13,030 nt of DNA, taken from positions 1-13,030 of the forward strand of contig JAPFFX010000198.1 of assembly GCA_026645375.1 (NCBI GenBank), in the 5' to 3' direction. Numbering within the stretch: position 1 is the first letter of the stretch; every line of letters starts with the position of its first letter. The DNA is from Citricoccus sp. WCRC_4. GTDB taxonomy: Bacteria; Actinomycetota; Actinomycetes; Actinomycetales; Micrococcaceae. Positions 1 through 7,177 of the stretch are shown here, in pieces. The notes beneath the pieces were generated by a model. That model did no database searches and had not been told where the DNA came from. It worked only from the letters and a program-made list of their open reading frames with translations. Made by a program: the position numbers and the translations under genes.

Positions 1-689
1 CGCAGGAAGTCGACCTGCTCGGCCAGCGGCTGGACGGCCGTCTTGGCGAGCGCCTCGGGCCCGCGGTCCTCGGCGAGCCGGCGGCGCACCTCCGACTCCA
101 CCATCTCCTGGAACTGGCGCACCCGCTCGGTGATCGTCTGGCGGGCCACCTTCTCGGCCATGCCGCCGCGCTGCTGGCCGGACAGGAGCGCCTCGAGCAG
201 CGAGGCCATGAGCGTCTCGGGCGACAGGCCGCGCAGCACGCGGTAGGAGAACCAGGACTGGCGGCCGGGCTGGGTGTCGGCCCGGCCGAGCTCGCTGACG
301 GTCTGCCGCGCGAAGCGGCGCATCGCCTCCTCGTCGCCGTCCAGCAGCAGCTCCTTGAGCCGCTCGCGCAGCGCCGCGGTGTCGGGCGGGCCGTCGCCGT
401 CGCCCTCCTCTCCCTCGCCGGGCTCGCCCTGCTCGAGCTCGTTGCGAGACGGCTCGCCGCTGACCGGCGGGAACCACAGGTCGAACAGCGTGTCGAAGGC
501 CGGCCGGTGCGCCGGCCGCTTCAGGACCGTGGCGGCGTACGCGGCGCGCAGGTGCTCGCGCTCGAGCAGGTCGACGACGCCGAGCGCGCGCGTCGCGTCG
601 AGGACCTCGGCCAGGGAGATGTTGAGGCCGGCGTCGCGCAGCGCGTGGAAGAAGCCGATCTCGCGATCGATGAGGCCGCCGCTGACCAT
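1..689 (-). CDS. CoxE-like VWA-family protein, partial (N-terminal part only)
   Basis: The frame reads continuously from ATG at 689 (MVSGGLIDREIGFFHALRDA) off the left edge, giving 229 residues. The start lies 3 bases after the stop of the upstream frame, so the two are probably translated together. The protein begins like actinobacterial CoxE-type proteins, helical with an 'RPAFDTLFDLWFP' block. An acidic Glu/Gly/Asp linker follows at about residues 90-112, then a helical domain with 'QSWFSYRVLRGLSPETLMASL'. In this family the von Willebrand A domain with its metal site is C-terminal, so it would lie outside the window. The upstream frame ends in a MoxR AAA+ C-terminus, and MoxR plus CoxE/VWA is the standard pair: an ATPase with a metal-binding partner thought to act in protein or cofactor maturation. 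The family call is from recall of the pattern; substrate unknown. This end may come from a different genome than 970-12300. Confidence 0.72.
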   Translation of the reverse strand, partial: MVSGGLIDREIGFFHALRDAGLNISLAEVLDATRALGVVDLLEREHLRAAYAATVLKRPAHRPAFDTLFDLWFPPVSGEPSRNELEQGEPGEGEEGDGDGPPDTAALRERLKELLLDGDEEAMRRFARQTVSELGRADTQPGRQSWFSYRVLRGLSPETLMASLLEALLSGQQRGGMAEKVARQTITERVRQFQEMVESEVRRRLAEDRGPEALAKTAVQPLAEQVDFL

Positions 690-692
690 CGG

Positions 693-1442
693 CTAGTTGA
701 GCTTGAGCTGGGTCGTGGCGCGGTCGTGGTCGCTGGCGTGCTTGAGCACCACCCCGAGGGTGTCCTTCACCGCGGCCTCGTCGAGCGTGTCGAGGCCGAG
801 CGCCAGCAGGGTGCGGGCCCAGTCGATCGACTCCGAGATGGACGGCGACTTCTTGAGCTCCATCGAGCGGAGCGCCCGCACGGTCTGCACCAGCGAGTCG
901 GCGAGCTGCTCGGCGATCTCGGGCACGCGCGACAGCACGATGGCCTTCTCGCGCTCCGCGCTCGGGTAGGCGCCACTGAGCGAGGGGGAGGTGCGGCGGG
1001 CGGCAGAGGAGCCGAAGAACAGGGCCCGGGGGTCCATGTCCTTCAGGTCCTCTCGAAGGGCGTCGCGCTCGGAGCGGACGGTGTCCAGGTCCTTCCGCAG
1101 GGTCTCGCGGGTGTCGGACGGGGTCCTCGCGGCGCTCGATCCGGTGCCCGGTCCGGAGCCCTGGCGGTCCGGCCCGGGATCGTCGACCGGATCGGCGAGG
1201 GCCTCGCGGATGATGCGACGCGGGTCGTACTGGCGCGGGTCATAGCGGCGCCAGTCGATCTCGTCGAAGTCGGTCCCGGTCTCGTCCTTGAACTGGACCT
1301 TGGCCCCCTCGGCCATGCGCCGCAGGGTGCGGATCCACTCGGTGAGCTTGCGCGTGTACTCAGGCAGTTTCTCCGGGCCGAGCACCAGAACGGCCAGGAT
1401 GATCAGGATGATCAGTTCTGCACCGTTGATTCCGAAGGTCAC
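693..1442 (-). CDS. tatB: Chimeric frame: TatB N-terminus joined to MoxR-type AAA+ C-terminus
   Basis: This is a single open frame of 249 residues with a GTG start at 1442. Residues 1-140 are a typical actinobacterial TatB. A short N-terminal helix (IILIILAVLVLGPEKLP, about 10-27) carries the hallmark Gly-Pro hinge and leads into an amphipathic helix and a charged tail. TatB binds TatC and twin-arginine signal peptides at the membrane. From about residue 159 (YPSAEREKAIVLSRVPEIAE) the sequence matches the end of MoxR ATPases: 'SISESIDWARTLLALGLDTL' and 'GVVLKHASDHDRA' are the conserved lid region that normally follows a Walker A/B core and 'RRC' sensor. No ATPase core is present. A natural TatB-MoxR fusion is not a known architecture, so I infer a join near 966-975. 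The upstream -10 and the anti-sigma neighbour belong to the TatB side; the CoxE neighbour belongs to the MoxR side. Confidence 0.65.
   Translation of the reverse strand: MTFGINGAELIILIILAVLVLGPEKLPEYTRKLTEWIRTLRRMAEGAKVQFKDETGTDFDEIDWRRYDPRQYDPRRIIREALADPVDDPGPDRQGSGPGTGSSAARTPSDTRETLRKDLDTVRSERDALREDLKDMDPRALFFGSSAARRTSPSLSGAYPSAEREKAIVLSRVPEIAEQLADSLVQTVRALRSMELKKSPSISESIDWARTLLALGLDTLDEAAVKDTLGVVLKHASDHDRATTQLKLN
960..985. other. Suspected junction between TatB-type and MoxR-type sequence
   Basis: On the minus strand the codons for the TatB tail (…SGA) run directly into Tyr-Pro-Ser-Ala-Glu-Arg-Glu of a MoxR C-terminus at about 968. In MoxR proteins that Tyr-Pro follows an 'RRC' block and a hydrophobic strand, none of which is present here. 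The join keeps the reading frame. The position is accurate to perhaps 20 bases. Confidence 0.55.
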
Positions 1443-1450
1443 GGGACCCC

Positions 1451-1479
1451 AGACTACCCGAGCACCGGAAGCCGCTCGC
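1451..1479 (-). promoter_or_regulatory. Leaderless-type promoter of tatB
   Basis: Reading the minus strand, TAGTCT (1456-1451) fits the actinobacterial -10 consensus TANNNT and ends 8 nt before the GTG at 1442. Transcription would therefore start at or next to the start codon. A weak -35 candidate, GCGAGC, lies 17 nt further upstream (1479-1474). No Shine-Dalgarno sequence precedes the GTG. Inference from sequence only. Confidence 0.5.
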
Positions 1480-1497
1480 GACTGCTTCGGCCCCGCG

Positions 1498-2670
1498 TCA
1501 CCGTCGTTGCGGCTCCGTCCCGTCCGTCCACGGGAGGATGCGCTCGAAGCCCCGCGCCAGCCGGTCGCCCGGGGATTCCGGTGCGGTGCCGCCCTGTACC
1601 CGGGACCGCTCCGAGATCACCACCATGGACATCACGCGCGGCGCGCTCTCGACCGGCAGGTCCGAGTCCACGGTGTACCCCGCCTGGGCGGTGGCCAGGG
1701 CTGCGGTCCAGGAACCGTCGGCGTGCTCGCGCAACTGCATGTCCAGGCCGACCGGCAGCCGGACGACGTCGGCGCCCGTCCAGGAGAGCGGACCGGTGGT
1801 CGGCCTCGCCGCCCGTTCCGCTGCAGGACCGCTGCGCAGGTCCCAGCCGACCGGGCAGGACGGTACCGATCCTGCGTCCGGCAGCGTGCGGCACTCATGG
1901 AACTCGAGGGTGTGGCGGGAACCGGTCAGGGTCATCACCACCTCGGTGAATCCCTCCCCGCGCCGCCAGCCGGTCGACGTGGCGGGCATCCCGAGCCCGT
2001 GGAAGGTCGGGACGTTCCACCCCGCCTGGCGCAGGTCGGTCACCATCGAGGGCGTCAGCGGGCCCGCCGTGTCCGGGGTGATGCCGGCCGCCGAGGACAG
2101 GATCGAACCGGCCGGGGCGAGGTCCGTCGGTGTCCCCGGGGATCCACGCCCTGGTGCACCGGCCGGCATCCCCGGGGACGCGACGGACGGCACCGGCGAC
2201 ACGGACGCGGCATCCGACGATGCCCCGGACACCGATGCGGAGGCGGCGCGGCCGGCGTCGGCCTCGGAGACCGGCGAGGCGTCCCCGGCGAAGGACAGGA
2301 ACTGGAACTGGCCGGCCCGTGGGTCGACGGCCTCGGGGTCGCCGGCGACCCACGCCGACATCAGGACACCGGAGGTCAGCAGTCCCACGGCCCCGAGGCC
2401 GAGCACGACCTTCCAGCCTGCCACTCCGTCACGGCGCTCCAGGACGGGAACGGGCCCCTGCCCGGCGTCTCCCGGGCCGGACGGGACCGACACCGTCCCG
2501 GGCACCGGTCCGAGGGACGACGCGGCACGCAGGATGCGTTCGCGCTGGCCGACCTCGCGGCGGCAGTCGGCACAGTCCGCCAGGTGGGCGGAGACGCGGG
2601 CGCGGGAGTAGGGGGTCAGGGCGCCCTCGACGAAGGAGTCCAGACGGCTGCGGGGGTGTAGGACGGCCAT
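1498..2670 (-). CDS. Membrane zinc-finger anti-sigma factor-like protein
   Basis: The protein is 390 residues. The N-terminal cytoplasmic domain holds H29-x3-C33-x2-C36 (HLADCADC), the zinc-binding motif of zf-HC2/ZAS anti-sigma domains that clamp an ECF sigma factor. A single membrane helix spans about residues 86-109. It is followed by a long low-complexity Ala/Ser/Pro/Gly stretch (about 125-195) and a folded extracytoplasmic domain of about 190 residues with four cysteines or fewer. It is longer than the usual 100-260 residue anti-sigma factors because of this outer part. The ATG at 2670 overlaps the stop of a small upstream frame (TGATG). In M. tuberculosis the equivalent position, between an O-methyltransferase gene and tatB, holds sigE then rseA; here the sigma gene is absent, so the partner is unknown. 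The function is a family inference; the outer domain is not recognised. Confidence 0.72.
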   Translation of the reverse strand: MAVLHPRSRLDSFVEGALTPYSRARVSAHLADCADCRREVGQRERILRAASSLGPVPGTVSVPSGPGDAGQGPVPVLERRDGVAGWKVVLGLGAVGLLTSGVLMSAWVAGDPEAVDPRAGQFQFLSFAGDASPVSEADAGRAASASVSGASSDAASVSPVPSVASPGMPAGAPGRGSPGTPTDLAPAGSILSSAAGITPDTAGPLTPSMVTDLRQAGWNVPTFHGLGMPATSTGWRRGEGFTEVVMTLTGSRHTLEFHECRTLPDAGSVPSCPVGWDLRSGPAAERAARPTTGPLSWTGADVVRLPVGLDMQLREHADGSWTAALATAQAGYTVDSDLPVESAPRVMSMVVISERSRVQGGTAPESPGDRLARGFERILPWTDGTEPQRR

Positions 2671-2795
2671 CAGCCCTCGTCCGTCCCTCCGGCGGGCATT
2701 CCCGGGGAGGAGATGGAGGCGCTGGGGCGGGAAACGCGGACGCCGGAACGGCTGTCATGAGTGCTGGGAGGGGTGGTGCAGTCGGTGGGGATCAC
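2670..2795 (-). CDS. Possible 41-residue ORF upstream of the anti-sigma gene
   Basis: The minus strand has AAGGAG at 2810-2805, nine bases of spacing and GTG at 2795. This opens a 41-codon frame (start VIPTDCTTPP, end AGGTDEG) whose TGA shares its A with the anti-sigma ATG. A good ribosome site plus TGATG overlap is what translational coupling looks like. The peptide is Ser/Pro/Thr-rich, has no membrane segment and resembles nothing I recognise, including sigma region 4. It could be a leader peptide, a remnant of a lost sigma gene, or chance. Codon composition is not strongly coding-like. Confidence 0.33.
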   Translation of the reverse strand: MIPTDCTTPPSTHDSRSGVRVSRPSASISSPGMPAGGTDEG

Positions 2796-2850
2796 GGCCG
2801 ACGACTCCTTTCCGTACCCGACCAGTGTGCCCCGTCTTTCTGGGAGGAGC

Positions 2851-2879
2851 CTGAGCACACGCCCAGGTCGCCGTAGACT
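2851..2879 (+). promoter_or_regulatory. Promoter of the O-methyltransferase gene
   Basis: A -35 candidate CTGAGC (2851-2856) is followed after exactly 17 bases by the -10 hexamer TAGACT (2874-2879), a TANNNT match. The transcript would start near 2886, which rules out the GTG at 2883 and favours ATG 2937 with a leader of about 50 nt. That leader contains GACGACAG twice, 20 bp apart (2894 and 2914). Confidence 0.55.
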
Positions 2880-2936
2880 GGGGTGCCGCGACTGACGACA
2901 GGACGCCGGAACCGACGACAGAATCGAGCCCGCCCC

Positions 2937-3587
2937 ATGAAGGCCCTGAGCCCCCACCAGACGGACAAGCATGCCAGCTGGGCCTTCGCCGAGTCGCGTC
3001 CGGACGAGGACGAGGTCATGCTGCGGGCCCGCGAGCGCTCCGCCGACCTCGGCATCGTCCCGGTGAGCGAGGGCACCGCCGCCCTGCTGACCGTGCTGGC
3101 GGCCACCCGGTCCCCCGCCACCCTGGTCGAGATCGGCACCGGGGCCGGGGTGTCCGGTCTCGCCCTGATGCGCGGGCTCGCCCGCACCTCCATGCTGACC
3201 ACGATCGACCCGGACGCCGAGGCGCTGCGGGCCGCCCGCGAGGCGTTCGCCGATGGCGGGTTCCCGGCCAACCGGACCCGGATGATCACCGGCCGGGCGC
3301 GCACCGTCGTGCCGCGCCTGACCAGCCGGTCCTACGACATGGTGTTCCTCGACGCCGACAAGGCGTCCCTCGTCTTCCACGTGGAGCAGGCCGCGCGGTT
3401 GCTGCGTCCGGGCGGGCTGCTGGTGGTCAACGACGCGCTGGACCAGGACCGCGTCCCCAAGCCCGCGGTGCGGGAGGCCTCCACCGTGGCCGCCCGGGAG
3501 GCCGGCAAGCTCCTGCGGGACGAGGAGCAGTGGTTCTCCGCCCTGGTCCCGACCGGTACCGGCGTGCTGGCGGCTGTCCGGCGCTGA
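2937..3587 (+). CDS. SAM-dependent class I O-methyltransferase
   Basis: The protein is 216 residues from ATG 2937. An in-frame GTG at 2883 would add 18 residues but lies at the predicted transcription start, so I reject it. The sequence is a small Rossmann methyltransferase of the caffeoyl-CoA/catechol O-methyltransferase group. Motif I is VEIGTGAGVSG (residues 64-74), the acidic residue after strand 2 is in 'TIDPDAEAL' (about 91), the metal/substrate loop is FLDADK (137-142), and ND follows at 165-166 after 'RLLRPGGLLVV'. Such proteins bind SAM and usually Mg2+; the substrate is unknown. It matches the Rv1220c position, where an O-methyltransferase sits beside sigE. It is convergent with DUF3117, separated by a strong hairpin. 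The ribosome site before 2937 is weak. Confidence 0.85.
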   Translation: MKALSPHQTDKHASWAFAESRPDEDEVMLRARERSADLGIVPVSEGTAALLTVLAATRSPATLVEIGTGAGVSGLALMRGLARTSMLTTIDPDAEALRAAREAFADGGFPANRTRMITGRARTVVPRLTSRSYDMVFLDADKASLVFHVEQAARLLRPGGLLVVNDALDQDRVPKPAVREASTVAAREAGKLLRDEEQWFSALVPTGTGVLAAVRR

Positions 3588-3658
3588 CGTCCGGGGCGGC
3601 ACTCGCCCCGCGTTCCGGCACTCCCGGGACCCGCCACCACCCACGACCCACGACGCGC

Positions 3659-3699
3659 GAGACCCCCGGACCCGCCGTGCGGCGGGGTCCGGGGGTCTC
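3659..3699. terminator. GC-rich hairpin between convergent genes
   Basis: The arms GAGACCCCCGGACCC-GCC and its complement form an almost perfect stem of about 18 bp with one single-base bulge and a 4-nt loop (GTGC). It lies between the ends of the O-methyltransferase (+) and DUF3117 (-). There is no T-run, as is common in high-GC actinobacteria. It could serve both strands. Confidence 0.75.
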
Positions 3700-3728
3700 G
3701 GGCGGTACCCGTGTCGGGATGCGGGGCG

Positions 3729-3899
3729 TCAGCCCTCGGTGACCCCGACGAGGCACTCCTTCAGCGAGTTGGCCTCCTCGTTGTTGAGCTCGAGGACCAG
3801 TCGTCCGCCGCCGTCGATCGGCACGCGCATGATCAGGCTTCGTCCCTCCTTGGTCACTTCCATGGGACCATCCCCGGTACGAGGCTTCATGGCTGCCAT
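3729..3899 (-). CDS. DUF3117 family small protein
   Basis: The protein has 56 residues and starts MAAMKPRTGDGPMEVTKEGR, which is the conserved start of the actinobacterial DUF3117 family (M. tuberculosis Rv1211 type). The core 'IMRVPIDGGGRLVLELNNEEA' is also typical. I chose ATG 3899 because it gives the family's usual length and has a purine-rich GAAGGGA about 6 bases upstream; a longer frame from 3968 adds non-conserved residues. The function of the family is not established. It is soluble, with no membrane segment. The gene follows a hairpin and a palindrome and may have its own promoter. Confidence 0.9.
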   Translation of the reverse strand: MAAMKPRTGDGPMEVTKEGRSLIMRVPIDGGGRLVLELNNEEANSLKECLVGVTEG

Positions 3900-3942
3900 C
3901 TGTGTTCCCTTCTCAACTGCGGGTCCCGTGTCACGCTGGGGC

Positions 3943-3960
3943 CGCACGATAGTTCGTGCG
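3943..3960 (-). promoter_or_regulatory. Palindrome over a -10 candidate upstream of DUF3117
   Basis: CGCACGA-TAGT-TCGTGCG is a perfect 7-bp inverted repeat with a 4-bp centre. On the minus strand it contains TATCGT (3951-3946), a TANNNT hexamer about 46 bases before the DUF3117 ATG. A repressor site over a -10 is possible but no known operator matches; it could also be just a hairpin. Confidence 0.35.
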
Positions 3961-3986
3961 ACCGGCATCCGAGAGGTGCCGGTCGC
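3958..3986 (-). terminator. Perfect 10-bp hairpin after the DivIVA-domain gene
   Basis: GCGACCGGCA and TGCCGGTCGC are perfect complements separated by 9 bases. They lie 20 bases past the stop of the DivIVA-domain gene on the minus strand. This fits a terminator or RNA 3'-end stabiliser for the LOG/DivIVA operon. Its left arm overlaps the adjacent palindrome by three bases, so the two structures compete. Confidence 0.5.
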
Positions 3987-4006
3987 AGAGCGCTTGACAT
4001 CCCCTA

Positions 4007-4360
4007 TTATTCCGGATTCGGCGCGGTGCCGCTAATCACACCCGCAGGACCGCCGACGTCAGGCCCGTCCTGTGCCCGCCTCCGCAGTGCGGTGATCTCG
4101 GCGTCCCGGTCCGCCAGCGCCGACGCGAGCAGCCGGAGGGCCTCGTCCACCTGGTCCATCCGGTAGCCCCGCAGCGCCGGCGAGAAGCGCAGGCGCTCGA
4201 CGTCGGCCGCCTCCGGGTCCGCCGGCAGCAGCACCGGGGGCAGGGTCCGGACCGGCTCGGCCAGCGGACGGGCGAAACCGGTGCGCCCGGCCAGGGCCAG
4301 GGCGATCAGGCCCACCACGACGATGGCCACCACGAGGACCAGCACCACGAACACGGTCAC
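4007..4360 (-). CDS. Small membrane-anchored DivIVA-domain protein
   Basis: The protein has 117 residues from a GTG at 4360 that overlaps the upstream gene's TGA (GTGA), so it is translationally coupled to the LOG gene. One N-terminal membrane helix (about 2-24, VFVVLVLVVAIVVVGLIALA) is followed by a proline-rich linker. A DivIVA-type segment follows, 'RFSPALRGYRMDQVDEALRLLA' (about 57-79), and then a short coiled-coil-like helix. The pattern F-x6-GY-x3-QVDE is the short repeat found in DivIVA/Wag31-related proteins, which mark curved membrane at poles and septa in actinobacteria. The size fits the small family next to LOG genes in this order. Inferred role: an accessory in polar growth or division; no direct evidence. 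It ends with tandem stops TAA TAG. Confidence 0.78.
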   Translation of the reverse strand: MTVFVVLVLVVAIVVVGLIALALAGRTGFARPLAEPVRTLPPVLLPADPEAADVERLRFSPALRGYRMDQVDEALRLLASALADRDAEITALRRRAQDGPDVGGPAGVISGTAPNPE

Positions 4361-5250
4361 TGCGGGTCCCCCTCGCCCAGGCGACCGTCGACCGGACCAC
4401 CGTCGGCCGGGCCACTTTCGCCCAGGCCGTCGTCGGTCACGTCGCGGTCGGCCAGGCGGTCCGGCCAGCGGGACACGGGCACCGTGGTCAGCACCAGCTC
4501 CACGGCCTCCTCCGGGGTGTCCGCCACGCGCAGCAGGTCCACGTCGTCCGCCGCGATCATCCCGCGGGCGGCCAGCGTGCCGCGGATCCACTCCACCAGC
4601 GGCGTCCAGTACTCCCGGTCCAGCAGGACCACGGGGAAGGCGGTGACCTTGCCGGTCTGGACCAGGGTGAGCGCCTCGAAGAGCTCGTCCAGGGTGCCCA
4701 TGCCACCGGGGGCCACCACGAAACCCTGCGAGAACTTCACGAACATGACCTTGCGGACGAAGAAGTACCGGAAGTCGATACCCAGGTCCACCCAGTCGTT
4801 CAGCCCCTGCTCGTGGGGCAACTCGATGCCCAGGCCCACGGAGTGCCCGCCGCCCTCCTTGGCCCCTCGGTTGGCGGCCTCCATCACTCCGGGCCCGCCA
4901 CCGGTGATGACCGTGAAGCCGGCCTCGGCCAGCCGCCGGCCGACCTCGCGGGACTGCTCGTAGTCCGCCTCGCCGGGCCGGGCCCTGGCCGAGCCGAACA
5001 CGGAGATGGCCGGACCCAGGGTGGCCAGCGAGCCGAAGCCCTCCACGAGCTCGCCCTGCATGCGCATCACCCGCCAGGTGTCCCTGGCGATGGACTCGGT
5101 GCTCCGCCGTCCGGAGGTCCCCGCCTGGCGCTGGCGGGAGTCCAGCAGCATCTGGTCGAACGTCGGTGCCGAGGCGTCGGCGCCGCGAAGCGTCTGGGGG
5201 CCGCGCCGGACCTCCGGTCGGGGCCGTCGGTCGTCGGTGTTCTGGGACAT
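4357..5250 (-). CDS. LOG-family protein (TIGR00730 Rossmann fold)
   Basis: The protein has 297 residues. It carries both family signatures, GGGPGVMEAAN (117-127) and PGGMGTLDEL (181-190), which form the nucleotide-phosphate site of LOG/'lysine decarboxylase-like' proteins. Several members are cytokinin-nucleoside-5'-monophosphate phosphoribohydrolases and others cleave plain nucleotides; the old 'lysine decarboxylase' label is wrong. The N-terminal ~60 residues are a charged, variable extension. The C-terminal ~25 are an Asp/Gly-rich low-complexity tail that ends inside the coupled DivIVA-domain gene. The ATG at 5250 has a TANNNT hexamer just upstream and no ribosome site, so it is probably leaderless. 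It corresponds to Rv1205 in the conserved actinobacterial order. Confidence 0.9.
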   Translation of the reverse strand: MSQNTDDRRPRPEVRRGPQTLRGADASAPTFDQMLLDSRQRQAGTSGRRSTESIARDTWRVMRMQGELVEGFGSLATLGPAISVFGSARARPGEADYEQSREVGRRLAEAGFTVITGGGPGVMEAANRGAKEGGGHSVGLGIELPHEQGLNDWVDLGIDFRYFFVRKVMFVKFSQGFVVAPGGMGTLDELFEALTLVQTGKVTAFPVVLLDREYWTPLVEWIRGTLAARGMIAADDVDLLRVADTPEEAVELVLTTVPVSRWPDRLADRDVTDDGLGESGPADGGPVDGRLGEGDPQ

Positions 5251-5256
5251 GGGACC

Positions 5257-5285
5257 ACCCTAGTGGGGAGGGGGCTTCCGGTCCC
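5257..5285 (-). promoter_or_regulatory. Leaderless-type promoter of the LOG gene
   Basis: On the minus strand TAGGGT (5262-5257) is followed by six bases and then the ATG at 5250. GGGACC (5285-5280) sits 17 bases upstream and shares the central GAC of a -35. No Shine-Dalgarno sequence is present. Confidence 0.5.
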
Positions 5286-5363
5286 GGCCGCGCCCCCGGA
5301 CGGGAAGCAGATGTTTCAGTTCGGCAACGATGGTGTTAAGCCATAGTGAACCACCCATGTCAC

Positions 5364-5393
5364 CTGACGGGCGGTGGCGTTGTCCGATAGTCT
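5364..5393 (+). promoter_or_regulatory. Leaderless-type promoter of the gluABCD operon
   Basis: A -35 candidate CTGACG (5364-5369), an 18-base spacer and the -10 TAGTCT (5388-5393) are followed by exactly seven bases and the ATG at 5401. The predicted transcription start is the A of the start codon. No ribosome site precedes it. The region 5300-5355 upstream is relatively A/T-rich and could hold a regulator site; AGTGA…TCAC around 5345-5364 is imperfect and unconvincing. Confidence 0.6.
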
Positions 5394-5400
5394 CGTCGCC

Positions 5401-6195
<795 letters not shown>

Positions 6196-6267
6196 GCCCT
6201 GACGGACGCCCGTCGCCCACCCCAGACCACCCATCGCACCGCCATCATCACCGTCCCTGGAGGAACC

Positions 6268-7143
6268 ATGCGCAAGAAGTACATCTCCGTTGCTGCCCTG
6301 GCCGCGTCGGCCGCCCTCGCCCTGTCCGCCTGCTCGCCGTCCTCCACGGAGAACGGCGGCGGCGAGACCGGTGGCGGCGAGACGCAGGCCGGTGGCGAAA
6401 CGGTCCGCATCGGCATCAAGTTCGACCAGCCCGGCCTCGGCTTCCGCGAGGGTTCGGGTGACCCGACCGGCTTCGACGTGGACGTCGCCAAGTACGTGGC
6501 CGGCGAGCTCGGCTACGCCGAGGAGGACATCGAGTGGATCCAGACCCCCTCGGCCAACCGGGAGAACGCCCTGGAGGGCGGCGAGGTCGACATGATCTTC
6601 GCCACCTATTCCATCACCGACGAGCGCGCCCAGCGCGTGGACTTCGCGGGCCCGTACTTCGTGGCCGGCCAGGACCTGCTGGTGCGCCAGGACGACACCG
6701 AGATCACCGGCCCGGAGTCGCTGGACGGCAAGAACCTGTGCTCCGTCACCGGGTCCACCTCGGCCCAGCGGATCAAGGACGAGTACTCCGAGGGCGTGAA
6801 CCTGGTCGAGCAGGGCGGCTACGCCGAGTGCGTGACCTACCTGGAGTCCGGCCAGGTGGACGCCGTCACCACGGACGACATCATCCTCGCCGGCCTGGCC
6901 GCCACCCCCGAGAACTCCGGCAAGTTCAAGGTGGTCGGCAACGCCTTCACCACCGAACGCTACGGCGTGGGCATCCCGAAGGGCTCGGACCAGTGCCAGG
7001 CCATCAACGATGCCATCACCAAGATGAAGGAGGAGGGCGCCTGGGAGGAGGCCCTGGCCTCGAACACCGAAGGCACGGGCTACACCCCCGACGAGGCGCT
7101 GAACAGCGGCCCCGAGGCCGAACTCGTGTCCTGCGAGGCCTGA
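6268..7143 (+). CDS. gluB: Glutamate-type substrate-binding lipoprotein
   Basis: The protein has 291 residues. The signal peptide has a basic start (MRKKY), a hydrophobic core and a lipobox L19-S-A-C22, so it is exported and lipid-anchored outside the membrane. A Gly/Glu-rich linker (about 25-45) precedes a family 3 (SBP_bac_3) solute-binding domain. The typical words are 'GFDVDVAKYVAGELGY', 'NRENALEGGEVDMIFATYSITDERAQRVDFAGPYF' split over residues ~92-128, and 'DAVTTDDIILAG'. Overall it resembles corynebacterial GluB. Specificity for glutamate versus other polar amino acids cannot be read from sequence alone. A GGAGG ribosome site lies 4 bases upstream of the ATG, in contrast to the leaderless gluA. 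It lies 72 bases after gluA and 115 bases before gluC, with a large hairpin in the second gap. Confidence 0.9.
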   Translation: MRKKYISVAALAASAALALSACSPSSTENGGGETGGGETQAGGETVRIGIKFDQPGLGFREGSGDPTGFDVDVAKYVAGELGYAEEDIEWIQTPSANRENALEGGEVDMIFATYSITDERAQRVDFAGPYFVAGQDLLVRQDDTEITGPESLDGKNLCSVTGSTSAQRIKDEYSEGVNLVEQGGYAECVTYLESGQVDAVTTDDIILAGLAATPENSGKFKVVGNAFTTERYGVGIPKGSDQCQAINDAITKMKEEGAWEEALASNTEGTGYTPDEALNSGPEAELVSCEA

Positions 7144-7177
7144 GCCGCCGCGCCGCGCGACCGAACCGCGGCACGGA

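Noticed and set aside
507..1949. 480-codon open frame on the plus strand
   Set aside because: It crosses three minus-strand genes (CoxE-like, TatB/MoxR, anti-sigma) and their boundaries. The composition is that of a reverse-complement shadow.
2130..2876. 248-codon Arg/Pro-rich frame on the plus strand
   Set aside because: It is opposite the anti-sigma gene; the very high Arg content is a product of G/C-rich codons read out of frame.
2894..2921. GACGACAG repeated 20 bp apart in the O-methyltransferase leader
   Set aside because: Two 8-base copies are too few and too GC-typical to call a regulator site.
2883..2936. Longer O-methyltransferase start at GTG 2883
   Set aside because: It lies only three bases after the -10 hexamer, at or before the predicted transcript start, and the added residues are not family-like.
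3994..4010. Plus-strand TTGACA followed by TATTAT, promoter-like
   Set aside because: The spacing is only 5 bases and no plus-strand gene follows; TATTAT arises from the tandem stops of the DivIVA-domain gene.
5345..5364. AGTGA…TCAC as a possible CRP/GlxR-type operator upstream of gluA
   Set aside because: The half-sites are 10 bases apart instead of 6 and the outer bases do not match.
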